Positions 6,798 to 13,052 of a stretch of DNA of 13,926 nt are shown here, piece after piece. Below the pieces are notes generated by a model, which was not told the origin of the DNA, made no database searches, and was given only the letters and a program-made list of their open reading frames with translations. How positions within the stretch are numbered: position 1 is the first letter of the stretch; every line of letters begins with the position of its first letter. The translations under genes and the position numbers were made by a program. Location of the stretch: contig JAIKXO010000329.1 of NCBI GenBank assembly GCA_024684065.1, forward strand, positions 1-13,926. The letters run 5' to 3'. The DNA is from Lachnospiraceae bacterium. Lineage in GTDB: Bacteria > Bacillota_A > Clostridia > Lachnospirales > Lachnospiraceae.

Positions 6798-7598
6798 ATG
6801 AGTCAGGAAGGATCATCCCTTATAATTTCCGCGAAAAAAATCAGACTTTCAAAAATCAGCATATATCATTACATAAGATTTGCCATTCGTTCAATAGCAT
6901 TTGTTATTTTATTGTATTATTATATCCTTTACAAGGTCAGAGACGGTATTGACATATATTCACTGCTTACTACATATCCCATTGCGTTCATTATCATATT
7001 TATCATGTTTATCGCAGAAATGATCTTAAGATTATTTCCCTCATCGATAGAAAGCCCAGGATGCCAGAAGCAGTTTAAGAAAAACTACATAAAAACGGGA
7101 AAAACAAATATAGTCATACAGGATAACAACGCGGTAATGCTCGTGTTACTGGTATGGATAGGGATCAATTTCCTGATAGGGGCATTTTATCTGGGCGGAC
7201 TTTTGGACGACGGGATAATGATACTGCTGAGCGTATTCTACTCGGTCTGCGACATGATATGCATCCTGTTTTTCTGCCCGTTCCAGACCTGGTTCTTGAA
7301 AAACAAATGCTGCTGTACCTGCAGGATATACAACTGGGATTACGCCATGATGTTCACCCCCCTGTTTTTCATACATAAATGGTACTGCTGGGTGCTTTTG
7401 ACATTCGCGTTTATCCTGATGGTAAAATGGGAGATAATCTTCTACAAATATCCGGAACGGTTTTCGGAAAATACAAACGGATATTTAGGCTGCGCAAATT
7501 GCCCGGAAAAATTATGCATCCATAAGACTCAGCTTAATACCTTAAGGAAAAAAATAGCCATTTATGCCCAGGAAAGAATAAAAAGACTCAAAATATAG
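6798..7598 (+). CDS. Unrecognised polytopic membrane protein with cysteine-rich motifs
   Basis: The protein has 266 residues. ATG 6798 is preferred over ATG 6780 because GGAGAG (6788-6793) lies four bases before it. About five membrane segments are visible, at roughly 28-46, 58-80, 111-136, 139-165 and 184-214. A basic N-terminus precedes them and a basic helix (249-264) ends the protein. Cysteines stand out: C160 in 'CPFQTWF', then C171, C172, C173 and C175 in 'KCCCTCRIYNWDYAMMFTP' between the last two membrane segments, and C232, C235 and C240 in 'GCANCPEKLCIHK' after the last. By simple loop alternation these two clusters fall on opposite sides of the membrane unless the segment at 139-165 re-enters. 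The spacing suggests metal binding or redox chemistry, but I cannot assign a family with confidence. It lies after DUF6020 with its own possible promoter. Confidence 0.8.
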   Translation: MSQEGSSLIISAKKIRLSKISIYHYIRFAIRSIAFVILLYYYILYKVRDGIDIYSLLTTYPIAFIIIFIMFIAEMILRLFPSSIESPGCQKQFKKNYIKTGKTNIVIQDNNAVMLVLLVWIGINFLIGAFYLGGLLDDGIMILLSVFYSVCDMICILFFCPFQTWFLKNKCCCTCRIYNWDYAMMFTPLFFIHKWYCWVLLTFAFILMVKWEIIFYKYPERFSENTNGYLGCANCPEKLCIHKTQLNTLRKKIAIYAQERIKRLKI

Positions 7599-7641
7599 AA
7601 AAACTGTCAACTTACGTCTGTTTTGAATGCCCGGGAAGATT

Positions 7642-7647
7642 TATAAT
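7642..7647 (+). promoter_or_regulatory. Possible -10 box for the glutamate-synthase-like gene
   Basis: A perfect TATAAT, but the -35 position (7619-7624, TGTTTT) is weak. If used, transcription would begin near 7654, exactly where the block of three hairpins starts. Confidence 0.4.
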
Positions 7648-7653
7648 AGAAAT

Positions 7654-7729
7654 GATCCGGTCTTGCAGACCGGATCGGCACGAACTGAAGTTCGTGCCTA
7701 AGCGCACGATTTGCTCTGCAAATCGGCGC
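7654..7729 (+). repeat. Three consecutive perfect or near-perfect hairpins
   Basis: GATCCGGTC-ttgca-GACCGGATC (7654-7676) is followed with no gap by GGCACGAAC-tgaa-GTTCGTGCC (7677-7698), and after three bases by GCGC-a-CGATTTGC-tct-GCAAATCGGCGC (7702-7729, one bulged A). Stems are 9, 9 and 12 bp. None has a T run, so they are not ordinary terminators. They fill the space between the membrane-protein gene and the ribosome site of the next gene. Confidence 0.85.
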
Positions 7730-7776
7730 AGAAATGGAACAAAGCACCATGTATTCACAAACGGAAAGGAGATATT

Positions 7777-9207
7777 ATGGCAATATACAAATGCAGCGTC
7801 TGCGGCGCGATCTTTGACGAGGAAAAAGAAGGAAAAAAGCTGGAAGAATTAGACTGCTGCCCGGTCTGTAAACAGCCCGTTTCAAAATTTGAAAAAATCG
7901 AGGATAAGGCTGTCCCTCCCGCTGAGGCATCTGCTTACGGAACGAACGCTTCACCAAAGGATCTTGCTTATGATCCTAAATACAGCAGATCCGACAAAAG
8001 CATCCGCTATATGGAAGAAATACATGAAATGGCCAAAAGCGGAAAAAAGCCTGACAGCGCTATGGGAACTCTTTCCAATATGCCTTCATGGGATGATATT
8101 CTGTTTCTGGGAGCGCAGCTTTCGAGATCACCTTTGGATGATGGCGCTGTCGTTGATACAAAAACCGTGATCGGGAAAAACGCTGCAAAACCCATGGTCC
8201 TTGAAAGCCCGGTCTATATTTCCCATATGTCATTCGGAGCCCTTTCAAAAGAAATAAAGGTTGCGCTGGCAAAGGGAAGCGCTACGGCCAAAACCGCGAT
8301 GTGCAGCGGGGAGGGAGGAATACTGCCTGAAGAACGGGAAGCAGCATATAAATACATCTTCGAATATGTTCCAAACAAATACAGCGCTACGGATGAAAAC
8401 CTGAAAAACGCCGACGCGATAGAAATCAAGATAGGCCAGGGCACAAAACCCGGTATGGGCGGGCATCTGCCCGGAGAAAAGGTTACGGCTGAAATAGCAA
8501 AATTAAGAGGGAAAAAACCCGGCGAAGACATTCAGAGCCCGAGCCGTTTCCCGGAGATAAACTCTAAGGAAGATCTGAAAGAAATGGTTTCCATGCTCCG
8601 TAATAAATCCGGCGGAAGGCCTGTCGGAATAAAGATCGCTGCCGGCAGGATCGAAGAAGACCTGGCCGTTTGCGTATATGCCGGTCCCGATTTCATAACC
8701 ATAGACGGCAGAGGCGGAGCAACGGGCTCAAGCCCGCTCATGTTAAGAGAATCTTCTTCCGTTCCTACGGTTTTCGCTCTTTCAAGAGCGAGAAAATATC
8801 TTAACAGTATCCATTCGGACATAGCCCTCGTCATAACAGGCGGTCTGAGGGTGTCGTCGGATTTCGCAAAAGCCCTGGCTATGGGTGCCGATGCCGTAGC
8901 GATCGCCAGTGCCGCTCTGATCGCCGCTGCCTGCCAGCAGTACCGGATCTGCGGAAGCGGAAACTGCCCGGTCGGTATAGCGACACAGGATCCTAAGCTC
9001 CGGGAAAGACTGGATATCGATATAGCGGCAAAGCGGACAGCAAACTTCTTAAAGGTTTCCAAAGAAGAGATCGAAATGTTTGCGAGAATAACAGGTCATG
9101 CATCCGTTCATGAGCTGAGCACTGATGATCTTGTCACTACCGATGAGAGTATAGCGGCTCATACTTCCATAAGAAGCGCCGGAGAAAGCATCCTGCCGGC
9201 AGAGTAA
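7777..9207 (+). CDS. Glutamate-synthase-like FMN/Fe-S enzyme with N-terminal zinc ribbon
   Basis: This 476-residue protein starts at ATG 7777, preceded by AAAGGAG (7765-7771). Residues 1-36 form a rubredoxin-like ribbon with C6-x2-C9 and C28-x2-C31. The rest is the FMN-binding central domain of glutamate synthase (GltB/archaeal GltS type): 'SPVYISHMSFGALSKEIKVA' (145-164), 'EIKIGQGTKPGMGGHLPG' (216-233), 'FITIDGRGGATGSSP' (306-320), 'LVITGGLRVSSDFAKALAMG' (351-370), and C386-x5-C392-x4-C397, the 3Fe-4S ligand pattern. The N-terminal glutaminase and C-terminal GXGXG domains of full GltB are absent. It may therefore take ammonia from a partner, use free ammonium, or oxidise a different substrate. 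The ribbon may accept or pass electrons, which is inference. A strong terminator follows, so the Mrp gene is transcribed separately. Confidence 0.88.
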   Translation: MAIYKCSVCGAIFDEEKEGKKLEELDCCPVCKQPVSKFEKIEDKAVPPAEASAYGTNASPKDLAYDPKYSRSDKSIRYMEEIHEMAKSGKKPDSAMGTLSNMPSWDDILFLGAQLSRSPLDDGAVVDTKTVIGKNAAKPMVLESPVYISHMSFGALSKEIKVALAKGSATAKTAMCSGEGGILPEEREAAYKYIFEYVPNKYSATDENLKNADAIEIKIGQGTKPGMGGHLPGEKVTAEIAKLRGKKPGEDIQSPSRFPEINSKEDLKEMVSMLRNKSGGRPVGIKIAAGRIEEDLAVCVYAGPDFITIDGRGGATGSSPLMLRESSSVPTVFALSRARKYLNSIHSDIALVITGGLRVSSDFAKALAMGADAVAIASAALIAAACQQYRICGSGNCPVGIATQDPKLRERLDIDIAAKRTANFLKVSKEEIEMFARITGHASVHELSTDDLVTTDESIAAHTSIRSAGESILPAE

Positions 9208-9211
9208 TACT

Positions 9212-9256
9212 TATAGTAAACGCACAAAATAGGTGCGTTTACTATATTTCTTTTTT
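9212..9256 (+). terminator. Rho-independent terminator of the glutamate-synthase-like gene
   Basis: TATAGTAAACGCAC (9212-9225) and GTGCGTTTACTATA (9233-9246) form a perfect 14-bp stem with a 7-base loop, followed by a T-rich run. It begins five bases after the stop codon. Confidence 0.92.
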
Positions 9257-9288
9257 CCTCATCCATTCAACAATCTGTCCGCTGTCGG
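9247..9288. repeat. Repeated 3'-flank segment, copy 1
   Basis: This shares about 30 bases, with few differences, with 10344-10384, centred on CCTCATCCATTCA and CAATCTG. Both copies lie just downstream of a gene (glutamate-synthase-like and mrp). Read on the minus strand they could code related tails, 'SGQIVEWMRKK' here and 'GEQIAEWMRKKK' in the other. Confidence 0.65.
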
Positions 9289-9297
9289 TGTAATGAG

Positions 9298-9319
9298 GTT
9301 ATTGACATATGTCATTAAC
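9298..9319. promoter_or_regulatory. 22-base operator-like palindrome in the mrp promoter
   Basis: GTTATTGACAT is followed directly by ATGTCATTAAC. Ten of the eleven position pairs are complementary, and the central 12 bases TGACATATGTCA are perfect. It covers the -35 box, so a bound protein would be expected to block or alter initiation. The half site resembles those of Crp/Fnr-family regulators, but this is only resemblance. Confidence 0.6.
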
Positions 9320-9330
9320 AAGGGTATCTT
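9302..9330 (+). promoter_or_regulatory. Promoter of mrp
   Basis: A perfect TTGACA (9302-9307) is followed after 17 bases by TATCTT (9325-9330), 4 of 6 to consensus. The weak -10 with a perfect -35 inside a palindrome suggests a regulated promoter. Confidence 0.6.
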
Positions 9331-9376
9331 AATTCAGGGCCAAAAACCCCTTTCAACAGAGGAGGAAAAATAAAAA

Positions 9377-10207
9377 ATGAGTGAAAATTGTAATTACGAT
9401 TGCAGCAATTGCGGAGAAGACTGTCCCGGCCGAAATGGTGAGAAGCCGGATTTCTCTGCACCTGCAAATGCGGACAGTCAAATCAAAAAGGTCATAGGCG
9501 TAATAAGCGGTAAAGGCGGAGTAGGCAAATCCCTTGTGACATCTCTGATGAGCGTATTGATGCACCGTCGTGGACATACCGTGGCGATTCTTGATGCGGA
9601 TATAACCGGCCCCTCGATTCCTAAGGCATTCGGTGTTCACGGCCAGCTGGTCGCAGAAGAAGAAAACATTATTCCGGCTGTAAGTGCTGCCGGCATTAAG
9701 ATGGTATCTCTGAATCTGCTGCTGCCCAATGAAACAGATCCCGTGATCTGGCGGGGCCCGATCCTCGGGGGCACGGTCGAACAGTTCTGGTCTGATGTCA
9801 GATGGGGCGATATAGACTTCATGTTCGTTGATATGCCACCGGGAACAGGCGACGTGCCTCTTACGGTATTCCAGTCTCTGCCGTTGGACGGCATCCTGAT
9901 CGTCACTTCTCCTCAGGAACTCGTAGGAATGATTGTCGAAAAGGCTGTGAACATGGCGAGAATGATGAATGTTCCGGTTCTGGGCATCGTTGAAAACATG
10001 AGTTATTTCAAGTGTGATGAATGCGGCAAGGAGCATCACATTTTCGGAGAAAGTCATCTGGAGGAAGCTGCCAGACGCTACAATATCGCCGATACAGCCT
10101 GTTTGCCTATTGACCCCTCCATCGCTACAGCCTGCGACAGCGGCAATGTGGAATCGCTGGACGCTCCCTGGCTGAGCGGTATTGCGGATATGCTGGAGAA
10201 GCTATAA
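9377..10207 (+). CDS. mrp: Mrp/NBP35 family P-loop ATPase, iron-sulfur cluster carrier
   Basis: This 276-residue cytosolic protein starts at ATG 9377, with GGAGG at 9361-9365. The deviant Walker A is SGKGGVGKS (44-52), 'DADITGPSIPKAFG' is at 73-86, and the switch/Walker B segment 'FVDMPPGTGD' is at 150-159. The CxxC pair that holds a bridging 4Fe-4S cluster in the dimer is C213-x2-C216. Members load and hand over Fe-S clusters to apoproteins. The N-terminus carries four more cysteines (C5, C9, C12, C16), reminiscent of the N-terminal cluster of eukaryotic NBP35 but with tighter spacing. A nearby client could be the Fe-S glutamate-synthase-like enzyme just upstream, which is inference. The gene has its own promoter under the palindrome at 9298-9319. 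Confidence 0.92.
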   Translation: MSENCNYDCSNCGEDCPGRNGEKPDFSAPANADSQIKKVIGVISGKGGVGKSLVTSLMSVLMHRRGHTVAILDADITGPSIPKAFGVHGQLVAEEENIIPAVSAAGIKMVSLNLLLPNETDPVIWRGPILGGTVEQFWSDVRWGDIDFMFVDMPPGTGDVPLTVFQSLPLDGILIVTSPQELVGMIVEKAVNMARMMNVPVLGIVENMSYFKCDECGKEHHIFGESHLEEAARRYNIADTACLPIDPSIATACDSGNVESLDAPWLSGIADMLEKL

Positions 10208-10229
10208 ACATTTTTCCGTATAAAGACGT

Positions 10230-10289
10230 ATGAAACAGGGGACGGTTCCCCGTTTCACTTCTTATGCTGAAACACAGAACCGTCCCCCT
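10230..10289. repeat. REP-like element with GGGGACGGTTC / GAACCGTCCCC arms
   Basis: GGGGACGGTTC (10238-10248) and GAACCGTCCCC (10277-10287) are perfect 11-base inverted arms. TGAAAC or its complement GTTTCA occurs three times (10231, 10251 and 10268), so a second fold (TGAAAC with GTTTCA and GGGGA with TCCCC) competes. From memory, motifs of this kind are widely scattered in Clostridia and have been seen beside REP-associated tyrosine transposases; none is present here. A degenerate copy lies at 12711-12740. Confidence 0.7.
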
Positions 10290-10343
10290 TACGGACCTTA
10301 TCTCCACAGAGCTGCCTGTCTCCTGGTTTTTATTCTTTTGTAT

Positions 10344-10384
10344 TTTCTTTTTCCTCATCCATTCAGCAATCTGCTCACCGCCGG
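10344..10384. repeat. Repeated 3'-flank segment, copy 2
   Basis: Second copy of the segment at 9247-9288. It lies between the REP-like element and the hairpin at 10386. On the minus strand the frame 'GEQIAEWMRKKKIQKNKNQE' runs towards the element, which may be a decayed gene tail. Confidence 0.6.
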
Positions 10385-10385
10385 C

Positions 10386-10411
10386 AAACCCACGGATAAA
10401 CCCGTGGGTTT
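10386..10411. terminator. Hairpin between the convergent mrp and secreted-protein genes
   Basis: AAACCCACGG (10386-10395) pairs perfectly with CCGTGGGTTT (10402-10411) over a 6-base loop. It lies 18 bases beyond the stop of the minus-strand gene, a good place for a two-way stop, but neither side has a long T run. Confidence 0.45.
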
Positions 10412-10429
10412 CAGCAGTATCTTTTATTT

Positions 10430-12472
10430 TCAGCCCGCAATGCTGACTGTCTTCACGGGTACCGTGCCCCCGTCCACATAAATCTCCAGCACGCTTCCGT
10501 TGAGCACAAACCTGATGACATTGCCACCCGCAAGAAGGGCAAGCAGCTCCATGTCGAGCGGGATTATGAACGAGCCCGCCGGCGTATTGATCACGATGCT
10601 CGTCGCTCCCTGGCTGATATAAGAGATAAGGTCGGCCATCGCCATGCTGACCTGGCCCGTGCCGCCTATACTGGCAACAGCCATGCTGTTTGCGATCGTG
10701 AACGTCGACGTGTAAACAGTCTTATCCTCATTCTTGTTACCGTCAGAGCTGTCATTCTTATTGTCTTTTTCATCAGGTTCCGCGGGCTTGCTCTCTATGG
10801 GCGAGAGCACCATGTTTATAGTCACGCCGCCGCCCTTCGGGACTATCAGGTAATAATTGCCGTCGTCACCCCTTGTAAGCACTATGGTATGCTCCGCGTC
10901 ACCGTAAGCCGCCTTCAGTTCGTAGCCCTCCGGGATATCAAGCTTAATTCCGACTTTATCACCTGCATGCGCAATATTGGTATCAACAAGACCTTCATTA
11001 TCCATATCCAGGTATCTGTAGTCCTCAGCGCCGGAAACTATATTTATATTGTCGGCCTGCGTGGAGTCAACCTTCAATATATAATAGATATCGTTTTCAA
11101 CAGCCCTTGCCTTGTCTGAATGAGGCGTAATATCTATTGCAGCAGGAGACGTTCCGCGGACGCCGTCCTGTACCAGGCTGTCAGCATTTGACTCAATTTT
11201 CCATGCTATTATATGAACGTCTTCCGGTGCTGTATTCTGCCCTATCACTATAGCCGGCCCGTTGTCAACCTTTAGTGTTCCTGTGACCAGCACTTCCACT
11301 TCGGTGCCTTCGGCCGTGTTAATGAACACGCCGTTGCCGGTACTATGGACATCGCCATTAACACCCGCGAACATAGAAACGTCCTCAGTGTCCTCAGACC
11401 ACAGATCCATGGCGAGGGCATTTTTTCCTGAAACGTCTATATCGCCCGAAACCATAGTTTCAACCAGGCCGTGAGAGACATCCTGCGCTCCTGCTGCCAG
11501 ACCAACAGCATCATGCCCCGTAACGGAAAGGTCTCCTGCATATGCCATGGCAATACTTTCGTCTCCGCTGATAAAAGACTCAACGCCAAAAGCAGTACCG
11601 TCGATATTGCTGGCACTTACGTTGACAGGTCCGTTTGCCTGGGCATAAGCAGTGCCGCCGCCTGATGCTTGCGACATGACGCCGGCGGCTTCACCCCCGC
11701 CGCGGACATTGGCGGCCACACCATCACGCTCTTCAATATTTAAGATTGTCCCTGCCCTGCCGCCTTCATCCGCAATTACCCCGATGCCGTACGCCGTGTC
11801 AGCAGACTCCACGTTCAGGTTGCCACCCACATATGTTACAGCCACGGAGCTTTCACCAATGGCCTCAGACTGCCCGCCTATAGCCCCTCCCCGTGTGGCA
11901 TAAACATCAACATTTTGGACGGACACTATGGCAGTCCCCCCGTTAGTACCATCAATAACATCCCCCGTCTCAGAAATATCCCCCGCTGAAGAAAAGGCAC
12001 CTATGGCCACGGTCGGATACTCGGCATCATCAGAAGTTAACTGCGGGTCTGAAAACACCTCAACATCATTAGCACCGCCGATAGCCATGGCTTCCGGCGC
12101 TTCTGCCACCGCCTGTATGCCAAACACCTGGATGTCATCCACGGAACTGACGCAGACGTCATGGACTTCAACCTTAGCCGTCAGGCCCTCGCCGTTGGCC
12201 TCGGACACCGCACCGACGGAATAAGGCTCATCGTCTGTGTCATGTTCATCGTACTCATGCGTCACGGTAATATCATGATCCCCGCCATCCACGGAAGCGT
12301 CCTGAGTATCTGCCTCCGCGGTTACGCCCTCTTTGCCTTCCGTATCAACGTCATCGTCAAGGACCTTATCCTCGTCCGTCGCCACGACTGCTTCCGTTGA
12401 AGCGAAAACAGGAACGGTGCTGCCCGCCATCAGGCAGGCGGTTAACAATAAAGCTATTAATTTCCTGTGCAT
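10430..12472 (-). CDS. Large acidic secreted repeat protein, beta-helix-like
   Basis: The protein has 680 residues. ATG 12472 is chosen because GGAGG (12479-12483) lies six bases before it and a signal peptide starts there: MHRK, a hydrophobic core, and a likely cut after VFA (residue 24). Residues 25-90 are very acidic. Up to about residue 430 there are degenerate coils with the pattern 'GDLSVTGHDAVGLAAG' and 'GDIDVSGKNALAMD', typical of a right-handed beta-helix. A linker rich in D, K, N and S ('KPAEPDEKDNKNDSSDGNKN') precedes a C-terminal domain containing 'TSIVINTPAGSFIIPLDMEL' and 'VIRFVLNGSVLEIYVDG'. This domain reminds me of modules in S-layer-type proteins, which is a weak resemblance. 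No sorting motif or membrane anchor is seen. Base use is GC-rich (36 of 60 at 11281-11340), unlike the AT-rich genes at 5088-7598. The function is unknown; a surface or matrix role is inferred. Confidence 0.8.
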   Translation of the reverse strand: MHRKLIALLLTACLMAGSTVPVFASTEAVVATDEDKVLDDDVDTEGKEGVTAEADTQDASVDGGDHDITVTHEYDEHDTDDEPYSVGAVSEANGEGLTAKVEVHDVCVSSVDDIQVFGIQAVAEAPEAMAIGGANDVEVFSDPQLTSDDAEYPTVAIGAFSSAGDISETGDVIDGTNGGTAIVSVQNVDVYATRGGAIGGQSEAIGESSVAVTYVGGNLNVESADTAYGIGVIADEGGRAGTILNIEERDGVAANVRGGGEAAGVMSQASGGGTAYAQANGPVNVSASNIDGTAFGVESFISGDESIAMAYAGDLSVTGHDAVGLAAGAQDVSHGLVETMVSGDIDVSGKNALAMDLWSEDTEDVSMFAGVNGDVHSTGNGVFINTAEGTEVEVLVTGTLKVDNGPAIVIGQNTAPEDVHIIAWKIESNADSLVQDGVRGTSPAAIDITPHSDKARAVENDIYYILKVDSTQADNINIVSGAEDYRYLDMDNEGLVDTNIAHAGDKVGIKLDIPEGYELKAAYGDAEHTIVLTRGDDGNYYLIVPKGGGVTINMVLSPIESKPAEPDEKDNKNDSSDGNKNEDKTVYTSTFTIANSMAVASIGGTGQVSMAMADLISYISQGATSIVINTPAGSFIIPLDMELLALLAGGNVIRFVLNGSVLEIYVDGGTVPVKTVSIAG

Positions 12473-12528
12473 AAACTTCCTCCTTGAAAATAAATATACT
12501 GTTCCAATGCTGTTTGTTTTACGACCAT
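12457..12528 (-). other. Possible leader ORF overlapping the secreted-protein start
   Basis: ATG 12528, with AGGA six bases upstream, opens a 23-codon frame (MVVKQTALEQYIYFQGG and six more residues) that overlaps the first 16 bases of the secreted-protein gene in another frame. Its last codons cover that gene's GGAGG site. It may be chance. Confidence 0.25.
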
Positions 12529-12542
12529 GTTCAATCCTGCTC

Positions 12543-12558
12543 CGGGGATCCATCCCCG
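12543..12558 (-). promoter_or_regulatory. Leader hairpin of the secreted-protein gene
   Basis: CGGGGAT and ATCCCCG form a 7-bp palindromic stem with two bases between. It lies in the predicted 5' leader, about 15-30 bases after the expected transcript start. It may protect the messenger end; no known riboswitch is recognised. Confidence 0.4.
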
Positions 12559-12580
12559 CCATCCGGTCCTTCCGGGTATA

Positions 12581-12589
12581 ATTATATCA
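12581..12589 (-). promoter_or_regulatory. Extended -10 promoter of the secreted-protein gene
   Basis: On the minus strand TGATATAAT gives a perfect TATAAT (12581-12586) with the TG of an extended -10 element (12588-12589). The -35 region is poor, as is common for such promoters. The leader would be about 100 bases. Confidence 0.55.
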
Positions 12590-12710
12590 AAAAGACTGAC
12601 TTACTGAAAGAGCAGGCAGCATGGCATACTGTTTAAATCAGAGAAGAAAATTTTATATGTATTGTTTATACCGGTGGGTATTTGAAGCATGGGATTGAGA
12701 AAAAAGTGAT

Positions 12711-12740
12711 ATGAAACAGGGTGAAACGCAGAACAGTCCT
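12711..12740. repeat. Degenerate copy of the REP-like element
   Basis: ATGAAACAGGG is followed directly by TGAAACGCAGAACAGTCCT. These match the two ends of the element at 10230-10289, with the middle missing and three changed bases. Both copies have the same orientation and lie on either side of the secreted-protein gene. Confidence 0.6.
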
Positions 12741-12765
12741 AATGTCGTTTAAGCCGCAGTATAGT

Positions 12766-12843
12766 TCAGGGATTTTTATTTTCCTCCGCCTGCACGGCAG
12801 CCAGATATCTGTATATGCCGTTAATGCTATGTTGTATAAATCC
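12766..12843 (-). pseudogene. Possible decayed coding tail
   Basis: The minus strand reads 25 codons ending in 'GIYRYLAAVQAEENKNP' and a TGA. Further upstream (12850-12910) a different frame reads 'LLFDFRIRDDSVIKALKED'. Both stretches look protein-like but are out of frame and have no start. The family is not recognised. No other gene is seen in 12600-13040; the rest holds the repeat copy, two mini-hairpins and a terminator. Confidence 0.25.
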
Positions 12844-12914
12844 CCGGCGTTCGGGCCGTATCTTCTTTCAGCGCTTTGATAACGCTGTCGTCTCTGATCC
12901 TGAAATCGAACAGA

Positions 12915-12961
12915 AGGCGGTGACTAACCGCCTCCTACTTAATGGTGCGCCTGGCGGCGCA
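12915..12961. repeat. Pair of short perfect hairpins
   Basis: AGGCGGT-gacta-ACCGCCT (12915-12933) and TGCGCC-tggc-GGCGCA (12946-12961) are 12 bases apart. They have the same design as the clusters at 1478-1742 and 7654-7729. Confidence 0.65.
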
Positions 12962-12965
12962 ATCG

Positions 12966-13001
12966 AAAAGAGACCGGCAAACGTTTATGTTTACCGGTCT
13001 C
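12966..13001 (-). terminator. Rho-independent terminator of the stalk-domain gene
   Basis: On the minus strand GAGACCGGTAAAC pairs with GTTTGCCGGTCTC over a 6-base loop, with one G-U pair in 13, and is followed by TTTT (12969-12966). It lies about 50 bases after the stop of the upstream gene. Confidence 0.8.
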
Positions 13002-13052
13002 CTGTCCATTCTTACAGTTCTCCCCGGACAGAGGTATAAACTCGTACGGCGA

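Noticed and set aside
8532..9062. Minus-strand frame opposite the glutamate-synthase-like gene
   Set aside because: It mirrors a well-supported coding sequence with conserved FMN and 3Fe-4S motifs.
9353..10057. Long minus-strand frame opposite mrp
   Set aside because: It is fully antisense to a gene with clear Mrp motifs, its product is low in family character, and it has no ribosome site.
10230..10481. Plus-strand frame after mrp
   Set aside because: It is built from the REP-like element, the repeated flank and a hairpin, then overlaps the secreted-protein gene.
12434..12445. Lipobox LTAC in the secreted-protein signal peptide
   Set aside because: The cysteine is at residue 13 in the middle of the hydrophobic core and is followed by more hydrophobic residues, so a type I cut after VFA at residue 24 fits better.
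12815..13039. Plus-strand 74-codon frame
   Set aside because: It runs through two hairpins and the terminator of the minus-strand gene, has no ribosome site and shows no family character.
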